Source: Chara braunii (lineage: Eukaryota; Streptophyta; Charophyceae; Charales; Characeae). From it: 35,921 nucleotides of DNA. Position numbers and translations under genes: made by a program. Location: the NCBI GenBank assembly GCA_003427395.1, contig BFEA01000397.1, positions 812,940-848,860 on the forward strand, given 5' to 3'. Positions 1 to 8,955 of the stretch are shown here, piece after piece. Each line of letters begins with the position of its first letter. Positions within the stretch are counted from its first letter, which is position 1. The notes under the pieces were generated by a model. The model did not search any database and was not told the DNA's origin. It was given only the letters and a program-made list of their open reading frames with translations.

Positions 1-62
1 AAAAAAAAAAAGGAAAAAAAAAAAAAAGGAAAAAAATAAAAAAAGTCCAAAAGAACTAAACG
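1..62. repeat. A-rich tract left of LINE copy 1
   Basis: Almost pure adenine with a few G and T from 1 to 47, then A-rich sequence to 62. It adjoins the left target-site duplication of LINE copy 1, so it is either the A-rich target or the poly-A tail of an element lying outside the window. No gene is seen. Confidence 0.7.
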
Positions 63-77
63 AAAAACTAACAAAAC
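63..77 (+). repeat. Left target-site duplication of LINE copy 1
   Basis: The 15-base word AAAAACTAACAAAAC occurs here and again at 3732-3746, just after the poly-A tail. Perfect identity, including ten bases that are not simply poly-A, and the position on both sides of the LINE fit a duplication made by target-primed reverse transcription. Confidence 0.8.
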
Positions 78-78
78 C

Positions 79-2103
79 ATATGGAAGGATAAATTAGAAA
101 ACATTCAGATTGAGAAGGAAAAAGTATGGGCACAGCGAGCAAAGATAAAATGGCTGGACGTTGGGGACAGAATGACGAAGGAAAATTTCAGGCGTCTCTC
201 CACACGAAAAGGGTCATCGCTGATAGTAGAATTGGACCATCCCTTTGACTCCTTTGAGCCCAGGGCCAGAGACACTAAAACCATATTGGAATACGCTAGG
301 CTGTATTTCAATAACATCCTGACCTCTTCCAGACCGGTATGCCCGGATCCGGGGGATGTTGGGTTGCAGGACACGTTATGGCAATCGTTTGAGGCCCGTT
401 TACCCAGTCAGGGGAAACTAGATTTAGACCGACCCATAACCATCGAAGAATTGAACTGCACCCTGAAATCCATGCAAAAGGGGAAATGCCCGGGCAGTGA
501 CGGGCTACCGGTGGAATATTACGCCTGCTACTGGGAGATATTGGGGCCTGTGCTAGTTGACATATTCAACGGGGTACTGGGTGGTCAAGATCTGGGGGAG
601 GACATGCGGACGGGTATCATTTCACTGCTGTACAAAAAAGGAGACAAGAGAAATATAAGGAACTGGCGACCTATCTCTCTCCTAAACACGTCCTACAAAT
701 TTCTGGCTAAGACCCTGGCCAATAGGCTCGAGCGGTACTTGCCAGGATTAGTAGGGGAGGAGCAAGCAGGGTTTGTCCAAGGAAGGAATATACTGAATAA
801 CATCATGCTCATGATTGAAGCCCTTGAGACCATGAAAGAGGACCAGCCGGAAATGGTTGCTTTGCTACTAGATCTGGAAAAGGCCTATGACAGGGTCAAT
901 TGGCAATTTGTCCTACACACACTAAAATTAGCAAGATTTGGGGAACCATTCTGCGTATGGGTCAGAGCCCTTTACACTAAAGGGGTAGGTATGGTCCTAG
1001 TCAATGGCGAAATCTCAAGTCCTTTCACGCTCACACGATCACTTAGACAAGGTTGCCCTCTCGCCCCCATGCTGTTCGTCATACAGATGGAGGTCTTGTT
1101 GTCAATGATTAGAAAACACCCAGACATTCGCGGCCTTCGCCTGCCCAATGGGCAGGAGTGCAAGGTGTCGGCTCTATTCGCTCTATCTACCAACACCAAA
1201 GAGTCATTAGGCGCGCTTAAATGCTGTCTTGATCTCTATTCTAAATTCTCAGAAGCCCTGATTAACTGGCCTAAGTCTACTGCGATTGCCTCTGATGGGA
1301 CTAAATTGTCTGTGGATTGGGGTTTGAAATGCTTACCGGTTGGTGAGGTTGAGCGTTTTTTGGGGGTGCAGGTGAGCATACTCGACAGCAAGAAGGCGGC
1401 CAGCAGTTTGGTAGAACAAGCAGTTATCTCCAAGATTGGCAAAGTTGCTACGATTAAAGGGACATCCATTTTTGGACGAGCTTTGTTCCTGAATACCGCT
1501 GTCTTCTCAGAGATTTGGTTCCCAGGGTCATTAAGGAGCCTGGAAGCTAAGTCCTACGGAAGGATCAGGTCAGTATCCACGAGGTACCTTTGGAAGGGAA
1601 CACAGGATGAGGAGGTAGGGTACATTGCAAAACTGTCTTGGAAAAAGGTAGTGGGGGGAAAGACTGATGGTGGTTTGGGCATTAAGGATCCGGAATTGCA
1701 GGTTAATGCGTTATTAGCCAGATGGGTCGTCAGGCTACTTACCACAGCATCCAACCACCCGTGGGTGGAACTTGCTGTGGCAACTCTTATGAGAGAATGG
1801 GGGTTAAGTAGAAGGGTGGATGTATGGGTGGCTATCCTAACGCCCTCTATGGTGAAAGGAAATATCAATTCACCGGTTTGGAAAGACATTCTTCGGACAT
1901 GGTCCCACCTCATGCCAGTACAACTCAAGGAACCACAGACCAGGGAGGAGATCCTGGCTCAACATATCTTCGATAATGTGCATATCTGCAATGATTCTGG
2001 TGCCCCGTGGTCTGCAGGGGACGCCACGGGACAGTTTGGCAAAAGCTGGATCCAAAGGGGAGTTTCGAGAATAGCAGACCTATGGAACCCAGATCTCTCA
2101 TAG
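79..2103 (+). pseudogene. LINE copy 1 ORF2 fragment: reverse transcriptase lacking the catalytic DD box
   Basis: The frame is open from the insertion junction; the first ATG is at 172, but homology to copy 2 begins upstream of it, so this is a truncated protein and not a natural start. RT landmarks in order are GKCPGSDGLP, LLYKKGDKRNIRNWRPISLL, EQAGFVQGRNI, the first catalytic Asp in LLLDLEKAYDRV, and SLRQGCPLAPMLF. The expected xADDL motif near 1171-1185 is absent: the protein passes straight from SAL to FALSTN. Against copy 2, four codons (Ala-Asp-Asp-Leu) are missing in frame, and the spacing on both sides is otherwise identical. The frame ends at TAG 2101-2103, but homologous coding continues beyond it. 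The RT identification is certain; an active enzyme is very unlikely. Confidence 0.92.
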
Positions 2104-3288
2104 TGGAGAGCTGCAGCTGAACTGAAAACAAAGCTACACCACCTGGGAGCGGTAGAAGAGAGGCTGGAACAAATCTTAACCAGTATTCCACACGCTTGGA
2201 AGGTGACCCTACTGGACCCCCAACCAGCGTATAAAGGACACTGGGTGGTCCAGGGGGGTTCAACCGTTCCCAAGGAGGTGTGGAGAGTCCAGGCGATTCT
2301 GATCCAAGATCAGGCTGCGGTCACATCCTTCTCCATTAAGCCAGAAGAACAAGGTGTGGGCTAAAGGCTAAAGGAAATTGAGGAGCAGGTGGTCTCCCTG
2401 CAGCAGGTCGTATCAATAGTAGTCTGCTCCAAGAAGAATACCAGGGACGAAGTTCAGCACCATTGCCCTCTCGGCGTGGGACCTGCGAATAGGCTCAAGG
2501 CTATTCCATCCCATTGGGGCTGGAAACTGTTGGAGCCTACAAGAGTTGTCAGCCTAATTGAGTATACCCCCACAATCGGGTATCAGGCCCAAAGCAAGTC
2601 CTGGTCCCTCCCGCTAGGAGTCGGAAATCGCTGGCAGATGGAGAATAACGACAGGTCGCAGTAGAAAGGTAATGTCTCCTCCACAGCATTGAGGGGACTG
2701 TGGCGTAACCTCAGACGTATACCATCTGCAAAGATGAGTAATCTGGTGTGGCTCCAGTCCCATCGGATAGTTCCCACGGCAAACTGGCTTGCGTCGAACA
2801 GAATGCCAATTGACACGCAGTGCTGCAAGTGTAAAAAAGACAAGGAAACAGTTACACATCTTTGGTGGGGCTGCATCGAGTCCAAGAGAATTTGGGTCTG
2901 GTGGGGCAGACTCTGGGGAGAAAAGGTGGAGGATCAGGTGCACTGGGAGGAGAGTTTCGTGGTGGAAGGCATACTGCACAACGCCAAAGAAGTCGGCCCA
3001 GGATGGGCTTATGTGGCCATGGCCTGCAGAGCTGCTATTATGCAGGTCATATGGAAACTCAGGAATGACAGACTTTTTAGGGCTAAATTCAACTCTGACA
3101 TCAGTATCAAGAACCTGGTGGTGGAGGGGGTTCGCTCCCTGGTAAGGTCGGATTGGAGACGTGCTAGGAGAGCCCTCAACGGAAGAACCGCCAGGGATCA
3201 CTTCTTTCGAACTTGGGGGCAGAGAGTTAGATTTATGAAGTTAAGGCCCAAGGGCATAATGTTGGAACCATGGTTGATGGGGCCCTGA
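2104..3288 (+). pseudogene. LINE copy 1 ORF2 C-terminal region with zf-RVT-like domain
   Basis: This continues the same frame as the RT after TAG 2101, with further stops TAA 2362 and TAG 2662. The last open part (2665-3288) holds the plant-LINE C-terminal domain: a W-rich segment, then CCKCKKDKETVTHLWWGC, that is Cys-x2-Cys followed by His and Cys, then a WxxWW-like stretch and a basic tail ending in TGA at 3286-3288. The same domain, with the same Cys and His pattern, is found near 35505-35600 in copy 2. Its family role is thought to be nucleic-acid binding during target-primed reverse transcription. The middle part (2104-2664) aligns only weakly with copy 2. Confidence 0.82.
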
Positions 3289-3731
3289 CCTCCATGAGCT
3301 GTCCTGGAAGGAGCGCACAGGCTACTCCACTGGACTACGCTTGGACTAAGGTATCCACCATTATGCCCTGATCTGATCAGCCTACAAATCTTATGATGTC
3401 TCTTAATGGATAACATGGGTCTGGGGGTAGTTGAACTGCCCAGGCAATGGACTGTTGTTGAGATCTCCGCTCATAGGGGCTGTTTTTTTTCTGTGGTTCA
3501 AGAGCGTTTTCATCTCATCTCCTGAATTAGTAGATATAAGGGAGTGGCACAACTAGTTTTTTAAGGCTAGTCGAACATTCTATTCAGGCGCCCTAGGTGA
3601 AGAGGCCTAATGACTGGTTGTGTTGGAGGTTTGTTCCAGTTTCATGACGCTGGACCCGGTTTCCAGCAGGTGCAGCTCCCCACCAATAGAATGGAGCAAA
3701 TGTGAATAAAAAAAAAAAATAAAAAAAAAAA
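3289..3731 (+). other. LINE copy 1 3' UTR and poly-A tail
   Basis: Non-coding stretch between the ORF2 stop and the target-site duplication. It ends in AATAAA-like sequence and an A-tract from about 3707 interrupted by one T. A hairpin-forming word lies at 3649-3667, annotated separately. Confidence 0.8.
3649..3667 (+). other. LINE 3'-end hairpin
   Basis: GCTGGA and TCCAGC pair as a 6-bp stem around a 7-base loop (CCCGGTT). Related words occur in reverse orientation at 4111-4129, 4272-4290, 4422-4440, 4572-4590, 10800-10818 and, more loosely, 28021-28040, most of them just beyond a poly-T tract. A role as an RT recognition structure is inferred. Confidence 0.55.
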
Positions 3732-3746
3732 AAAAACTAACAAAAC
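3732..3746 (+). repeat. Right target-site duplication of LINE copy 1
   Basis: Exact copy of bases 63-77, directly after the poly-A tail. Confidence 0.8.
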
Positions 3747-3821
3747 TCTAGCCACATACCCACAGGGTCGCCTACGAATTTCAGAGTTAACTCTTAAGAA
3801 ATCTCCATTAACAGAGGTTAC

Positions 3822-3948
3822 AATCTGAAAAATATCCTTAAAAAGATTTAAAAGATTAAAGGCTGCAAATGCTACAACTATTGTTGGAAAGGTCCAAACC
3901 GAATGTCTCCAGTACAGGCATCCACACAGAGATTATAATCTGAAAAAT

Positions 3949-3954
<6 letters not shown>
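3822..3954. repeat. 18-bp direct repeat flanking 97 bp
   Basis: AATCTGAAAAATATCCTT occurs at 3822-3839 and 3937-3954. The 97 bases between start A-rich. The right copy runs straight into the poly-T tract. It could be a target-site duplication around a very short retroposon, or a local duplication. Confidence 0.5.

Positions 3955-3984
<30 letters not shown>
3953..3984 (-). repeat. Poly-T tract, probable poly-A tail of a minus-strand retroposon
   Basis: 32 consecutive T. Sequence to its right carries the LINE 3'-end hairpin in reverse complement (4111-4129), so a minus-strand LINE 3' end beginning here is the simplest reading. The matching distal duplication was not found. Confidence 0.55.
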
Positions 3985-3987
<3 letters not shown>

Positions 3988-4640
3988 TTCGTATACGTGA
4001 AACCTACTTAACGAGGTGATAAGAGCATCCCTGTTAATTAGGCCCCAGCGTCGAGGGCTCCATCTATTGGTTGGTTCCAGTGTCCCTCTACAATTGTGAA
4101 AAATGTATTTGCTGGAAATCGGGTCCAGCGTCCTTATGCAATGATGTGAATATATGTGTCCGAACACGGGTCCAGCATCCCTATCCATCTAACCAATCTG
4201 AGGCATCAATCCAATCAGTCGAAACCCTAACCATGATATGATGTGTACTACCAATGCTATGATTTATATCTGCTGGAACTCGGGTCCAACGTCCCCATAT
4301 CGTGTTGTGTAACTACGTAGACAATGGAATCTCTGCAGCAATCTGAAGCATCAATCCAATCCAATCAGTCGAAACCCTAACCATGATATGATGTGTACTA
4401 CCAATGCTATGATTTATATCTGCTGGAACTCGGGTCCAACGTCCCCATATCGTGTTGTGTAACTACGTAGACAATGGAATCTCTGCAGCAATCTGAAGCA
4501 TCAATCCAATCCAATCAGTCGAAACCCTAACCATGATGTGATGTGTACTACCAAAGATGTGACTTATATCTGTTAGAAATCGGGCCCAGCGTCCCCATAT
4601 CGTGTGTCTATCTATGTCTTTAATCTGTACCTATCAAACC
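3985..4640 (-). repeat. 150-bp tandem repeats containing reversed LINE 3'-end motif
   Basis: The word CGAAACCCTAACCATGAT recurs with GAAACCC starting at 4221, 4371 and 4521, giving a period of exactly 150 bp. The first two units are near-identical; the third is diverged. Each unit contains a GGGTCCA(A/G)CGTCC word equal to the reversed LINE hairpin. More decayed versions of this word at 4041, 4074, 4121 and 4168 precede the regular units. No gene is seen. Confidence 0.8.
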
Positions 4641-4934
4641 CCTAAACTGCCCACCACCAATCCCTCGAGGCGATCACCACCTCAGTGTTGATTGGTTTTG
4701 CGGGCCGGGCAATACCAATCCTCACTAACTATCCTACTCCTATCCTCTGGCAGGCAACGAGAGGCAACTCCATGACGAGGCAAAAAAATATAGCAAGGCG
4801 GAAGTCAGAAAACCAGTTTCCCATGTCCACCCCCATTCCATCCGCGTCTGCCTGCGGTATCTCACCCATCATTCTACTTCCATAGACGTCTCCCCCTCCA
4901 TCGTTATTGTTGTTGTTGTTGTCTCAACTTTTGT
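4641..4934. other. Junction between repeat array and element I
   Basis: No recognisable gene. There is a short GTT microsatellite at about 4904-4921. The left boundary of element I lies somewhere here; its gag-pol and 5' LTR are missing from the window. Confidence 0.4.
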
Positions 4935-5768
4935 TTGGTAGGCGCGGTGTTTAATTGGGCGGAGCCAGCACCCGAGGCTGAAGGCGGTGAGGTCCAGGAT
5001 GACGAGGTGGAGTTGTTGATCGTGCAGGCTTGGCGGACGAGTACGGAGGGAGAATTGCTGGGAATACTGTTCGGCAAGGTGGAGGAAGGTCACCTGGACG
5101 CAATCACGGACGAGTTGTTGGTGTTCTTGGCGGAGCTAGAGGACAATTTGCCCCTCGATATCCTGTCAAGAAGTGACGAGAAGTCGGGGACTGACGTGCT
5201 CCCTCGCACGCTTGCACTACATTTGTTGTGGTCCATGTGTACGGAGATGGACGGAGATAACTGCTTTTATCCATCCCCGAGCCTCTATCTCGAGATTGAC
5301 GTCACCAATCTCACATGGCGAGGGAACGCAATAGAAGCCGGTTACGAAGACGAAGAGGAAGAAGAGGGAGAGGAGTCAGAGGAAGAGGAAGCGGGCACGG
5401 ATCAGGACGATCCCGATTACAGTGGGTCAGAGGAGGAAGAAGGAAGTGGATCGGAGGAACCGAGCAGCCATCCCCCACGAAGCAAGGAAGAGGAGGAAGT
5501 TGAAGCTCAACGAAGGCGGGAGAAAGCGGAGGGCAAACGACTGATCGAGGAATCTGAAAGGCTGCCACCACAGTTACTGCTGGGCGATTCATCGCTGAAT
5601 CCGGAGCCGCCGCGCGAAGAATCTGACGGAGCCGCAATGGAGGGGTCAGAAAGCAGGCGCCGCCGAAGAAGCGAGTCACCGACTTCGTCATCCCAAACCA
5701 CTCTTCGCCTTCGTAGAACTACGGGCGATCGGGCTTCGTCCCCGGTCGTTATCCGACCGTCCCCTTGA
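4935..5768 (+). CDS. ORF X of element I: acidic accessory protein of unknown function
   Basis: 277 codons opening at a TTG, with no good upstream ATG, so the N-terminus may be truncated or the start lost. Residues about 40-75 (LLGILFGKVEEG, then ELLVFLAELEDNLP) match ORF X of element II (LVGLMCGEVAKSG, ELLTFLSQLVDDLP) with identical spacing. Residues about 137-200 are strongly acidic, rich in Glu, Asp and Ser. The end is Arg- and Ser-rich (SRRRRRSESPTSSS). No known domain, signal peptide or membrane segment was recognised. The stop TGA (5766-5768) sits in CCCCTTGACTTCCT, a word also present at the ORF X stop of element II. Its position between pol and the 3' LTR is where env or accessory genes occur in some gypsy elements. 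Confidence 0.6.
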   Translation: MVGAVFNWAEPAPEAEGGEVQDDEVELLIVQAWRTSTEGELLGILFGKVEEGHLDAITDELLVFLAELEDNLPLDILSRSDEKSGTDVLPRTLALHLLWSMCTEMDGDNCFYPSPSLYLEIDVTNLTWRGNAIEAGYEDEEEEEGEESEEEEAGTDQDDPDYSGSEEEEGSGSEEPSSHPPRSKEEEEVEAQRRREKAEGKRLIEESERLPPQLLLGDSSLNPEPPREESDGAAMEGSESRRRRRSESPTSSSQTTLRLRRTTGDRASSPVVIRPSP

Positions 5769-5790
5769 CTTCCTAACCCCTCACCAACTC

Positions 5791-6144
5791 ATGGGTCGAC
5801 CCCCGTTCCTTGATGGATGGTGCCTCTTCCCACCCACTCTCTTCCACCAGTTTTACGCCACCCGCCTTATCGTCACCGTCGTCCCGCATGCTACCACCCG
5901 TTCCTTCGTAGCCTCCTTCCCTCTCCATGTCCTTCTCTTCAGCGCGGCCTGGCGGGAGTATAATAATATAGAGGCTTATTGCATCATTTCGGGTACAATC
6001 CCCGCCTGTAAGAATTATGAGAGCTTCCGCGGTGCAATCCCATGCACCCTATCCACTCTCTACCCCGACTGTCTTGCCTCTCTCCCTCATCAACGTCCCC
6101 ACCCCCGATTCCCCCTCATCCACCGCACCGTCCACTACACCTAG
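5791..6144 (+). CDS. ORF Y of element I: conserved unknown protein
   Basis: 117 codons from ATG 5791, in the +1 frame relative to ORF X; the frame is already open upstream and overlaps the X stop. Residues 48-70 (LLFSAAWREYNNIEAYCIISGT) and a later ST-LYPD segment match ORF Y of element II (LLFSVAW...ELYCIISGT, SLYPD). Element I ends earlier at TAG 6142-6144, where element II continues for about 45 codons, so this copy is probably prematurely stopped. No domain was recognised. Conservation at protein level between two diverged elements argues that it was once translated. Confidence 0.55.
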   Translation: MGRPPFLDGWCLFPPTLFHQFYATRLIVTVVPHATTRSFVASFPLHVLLFSAAWREYNNIEAYCIISGTIPACKNYESFRGAIPCTLSTLYPDCLASLPHQRPHPRFPLIHRTVHYT

Positions 6145-6411
6145 ATCCCTACCCGTGACAGGGAGATCCGTCGCTTCATACCTCCCCTTCCCCAAGTCCA
6201 TCCACCACCTCCTCCACCCGTTATTAGATTACCATTCCCGACCAACGTTTTGGATTGAGCGCACGCATGCCACGTTGGATGACTTCCACACTCGGATCCT
6301 ACGGTAAGTGGCACGTGTTAGCTCCGCGTCGATTATCGGACAACCAATCGGCGCCTGATGAGAGAGCAAGCAGGAGCTTGCTCAAGATTGGAACCCCCTG
6401 GGCGTCACATA
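6145..6411 (+). other. 3' tail of element I internal region
   Basis: Pyrimidine-rich and decayed after ORF Y, ending in GGAACCCCCTGGGCGTCACATA directly before the LTR. No canonical purine-rich polypurine tract is seen. Confidence 0.45.
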
Positions 6412-6417
6412 TGTGAC
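6404..6417. other. 14-bp palindrome at internal/3' LTR junction (element I)
   Basis: GTCACATATGTGAC is a perfect palindrome covering the last bases of the internal region and the first bases of the LTR. The same palindrome is at 24854-24867 in element II. Confidence 0.8.
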
Positions 6418-7153
6418 AAACTATTTTATGTAATCACGCGACTTTCTGCGTGAAGTTGCTTGGGGAGTACGGCTGGTAGGATGGGTGAACTGTGGGAAGA
6501 GGGGTCGGGTGGCCAAATTGCATGGATGTCCTCGTTTCTTTTTGTTTTCTGCTGGAAGTTGTTGGATCGGTGTCGAGAAAATCTCGTGCCAACGGTTGGG
6601 TAGCCGCCTTGGCGAGCGTGAGAAATAACTGTACCATAGCTTCTTTCTTGTTCTGCTGTGAGCACTGGGAATTTTGGCGCGATCATCGAGGGGGAATATT
6701 GGTTTTTAATTTTCAACTGATGACGAGCCCCCACAGGCTCGCGAAATTCTTTTTCGCTTTTACTTTTCCGGAATTTCCTTTTTGCAATTAGGACTTAAGT
6801 TAGGAATTTAGGTATTCAAATTTTGGTGCGTCGCGCATACGCGCATCTTGCTGCGCTGGGAACTGGGCTCTGACTAGATCACGCCCTTAATCTTGTGCAG
6901 CTGTCATTTTTGGCGGGCGCGATTGTAACTGTATCTTTCTTCTCTCTTGATTTCCTCGTATTTGCTCACCTTCTTCTTCCTCATCTTACATATTATGTTC
7001 TAATTGGCCGGAGCGCCTGCATGACCGGATCGATTTGTGGAGCGTGGTTACGACCCCCACACCGCGGCCTCGCCATGCAGACGTAGGCACTTCCTCTTTT
7101 CTCCTTTTGTCCACCTGGGCTTAATCCCGTACCTTTCTCGCAGGTACGCATGC

Positions 7154-7161
7154 TATAAATT
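7154..7161 (+). promoter_or_regulatory. LTR TATA box (element I)
   Basis: TATAAATT, in the same context as 14549-14556 and 25770-25777 in the element II LTRs. A C- and T-rich region precedes each. Confidence 0.55.
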
Positions 7162-8013
7162 TTGCAAGTGTGATTAGTCTGCTCTCTAAGAATTTCGAGG
7201 TTAGTGCGATCAGTGAGGGTCGGTTAACGAGCGAGCTTGGAAGGTAAGTGAGTGCGAGAGTTGGGCGATCCGACGAGCTGGTGTCGGGTATATGGGGTTG
7301 ACGTGCGGGGCCACGACAGACTGTGGCGCACGGGCGAACCTGGCTTGCATGCTCGAACCAAGCGGGGTGACAACTCTGCGTTGATACGCGACGATGGACT
7401 GCCGGTATCGGGGGTGTAGAGCAGGGAGAAAGAGAGAGAGAGTAGTTGTGGGTGTGGGATGAGGTTCTTCGTTTGTTCATCTGTATAATTTTGAATATGA
7501 TATGGCCGATTTTATCGTGGCCTTTTTGAACTTATCGTTTAGGGTTTTCTTTATCGTTTTTACTTCGTATATATGCATAGAATGAATGCGAATTCCCTTT
7601 TATTAGTGATTTTTTCAGATTTCCAATCTTGTTTTGTGATGCCTGTTTTGCCTTTGTCTACTATTCACTTGTTTGAGCTATACGCCCATATCTGATTGAA
7701 AATGCTTGTCATGGATGTTTTGGTTTAGTCGTTAACTTTCGATCACCGAGAAGATGATTGTCCTTTCCCCTCTTTCCTCCTTTATGTCACATGTATGGCA
7801 CGAACTGACCATATCTCACCCAACGTAGCATGAGTAGGATACTTGCATGTATGACAAACGCGACCGGTATATTTAACCAGCCCGCTGTTTCTCACGTGCG
7901 CGCTCGCGTATGACCGCGATCTCAAGAAAGTCGAGTGGCTGCATACGCGCTCGTTTGTGCGAGTCAGCCTTAACCTCGTATAAGGATGCGGGGGACCGAG
8001 CTAGCTAACGGAT

Positions 8014-8523
8014 ATGGCTGTGGGATTTGCCCCTCGGATGTCCGATCGTGAGAGCCTGAGGGACCCGGAATATCACGAATACTGGAAAAACGAGCAACTT
8101 AGGCGGCGGGGGAGCTTAGGAAATCCGGAATTCCCCTGTCTGACAGAGAACGGCCGATTGTGCGCAACGGACTTTCATTGTGCCGTCATTAACGATCCCA
8201 AGGGCCCCGACTACGTGGATACTTATAACACGGAATATTTCATATCCCCCAGCTTCGTCGTTATTACCACCAACTTCCCTCCCTTTCGCCTCCTCCTTCC
8301 ATATCACCAAACTCACAATGGTGTCGTGGAATTCCATAGCCCGCTACTGACCCCGCAAACCGTGCAGACAGTGCCGGCGACACCGGGCATATCGACCCTC
8401 GAAAATCGCTCGGCGAGCCCGAACCGAAGCCGAGCGGTACCGACAACCAGCCGAGCCGGGCGACCAACCACGAAAGCGAAACCAGAGGAGATGGTGATTT
8501 CCATCTTCGGGTTTGGAAGTTGA
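8014..8523 (+). CDS. LTR-encoded ORF of element I, unknown protein
   Basis: 169 codons from ATG 8014. Residues around 78-98 (SFVVITTNFPPFRLLLPY) resemble GFVIIDAHFPPYSLLLPF in the element II LTR ORF; most DNA differences between them fall at third codon positions. The rest is not recognisable, and the C-terminal third is Ser-, Arg- and Pro-rich. The two LTR families differ in the order of flanking segments: here the FPP segment lies left of the GGGATTTTGTT block, in element II to its right. Function unknown. Confidence 0.4.
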   Translation: MAVGFAPRMSDRESLRDPEYHEYWKNEQLRRRGSLGNPEFPCLTENGRLCATDFHCAVINDPKGPDYVDTYNTEYFISPSFVVITTNFPPFRLLLPYHQTHNGVVEFHSPLLTPQTVQTVPATPGISTLENRSASPNRSRAVPTTSRAGRPTTKAKPEEMVISIFGFGS

Positions 8524-8955
8524 TGAAAATTGAGTCCCTCGGCAGGGGCAGTGTTGCTGGGATTTTGTTTGAGAATGCAAGAGTGTTTAGATCTGTCGAT
8601 GCTGTGATAGTGGAAGAGTAGCCCGGGATCTTTAGTCTGGGATGCACTGCACATGCCATCTGCCTTATGTTGCATATCCGCGGCTTTCCTTTTATACATA
8701 AACCACAAGAGGTGGCCTACCTTCTTTCTTATAAATACGCCCTGCACATACCTTCTTGCGCTTTTACCCCCGAAACTTGCCACAAGAGATCTCAGTTTTG
8801 ACCTGGGACTCCACCCCCACTTTCCTAAAATCCTTGGCACACCCCTTTGTCGCAATTCCAGGGCCCCATCCTACTCCGATCAGGAAGTCGCGCCTGGAGT
8901 GAGGTTGGAAGTCACAAAGTGGTGTGGAAAAAGGCCCATATTCAGGGGTGCGCGC

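Larger units (their letters stand above)
78..3731 (+). mobile_element. LINE copy 1, L1-like, 5'-truncated non-LTR retrotransposon
   Basis: This is a 3.65-kb insertion bounded by a 15-bp target-site duplication. It begins inside ORF2, just upstream of the reverse transcriptase, so ORF1 and the endonuclease are absent. That is the usual result of incomplete reverse transcription. It continues through RT, a connecting region, a zf-RVT-like C-terminal domain, a 3' UTR and a poly-A tail. The reading frame is unbroken by frameshifts for about 3.2 kb but has nonsense codons at 2101, 2362 and 2662. The catalytic Asp pair of RT is missing. It is related to, but clearly diverged from, LINE copy 2 at the right of the window. 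Confidence 0.9.
4641..8916 (+). mobile_element. LTR retrotransposon element I, 3' part only
   Basis: This is a left-truncated element related to element II. It contains ORF X (4935-5768), ORF Y (5791-6144), the terminal palindrome 6404-6417 and a 3' LTR from 6412 to 8916. Evidence for the family link: protein-level similarity of X and Y to 23430-24548, the shared block GGAACCCC-TG-GCGTCACATATGTGACA at the internal/LTR junction, and LTR landmarks (TGTGAC start, TATAAATT, AAAATCCTTGGCACACCC, GTGAGGTTGG, GTCACA end) in the same order as in the LTRs of element II. The exact left end is unknown. Confidence 0.75.
6412..8916 (+). repeat. 3' LTR of element I (2505 bp)
   Basis: Starts TGTGAC and ends GTCACA, a 6-bp terminal inverted repeat with the usual TG...CA ends. 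It contains a TATA box at 7154-7161, an LTR-encoded ORF (8014-8523), a segment at 8549-8600 matching 15266-15320, and a terminal part (8825-8916) matching the ends of both element II LTRs. Overall it is too diverged to be an LTR of element II. The stretches 6420-7150 and 7170-8010 show no gene. Confidence 0.72.

Noticed and set aside
1925-2273. Minus-strand frames of about 100 codons across LINE ORF2
   Set aside because: They are antisense shadows of the RT coding strand.
4221-4532. CCCTAA words suggesting telomeric repeat
   Set aside because: One CCCTAA per 150-bp unit, not a tandem heptamer array.
4935-6144. ORF X and Y as ordinary host genes
   Set aside because: A second pair lies in the same position of element II, just before its 3' LTR, so they belong to the elements.
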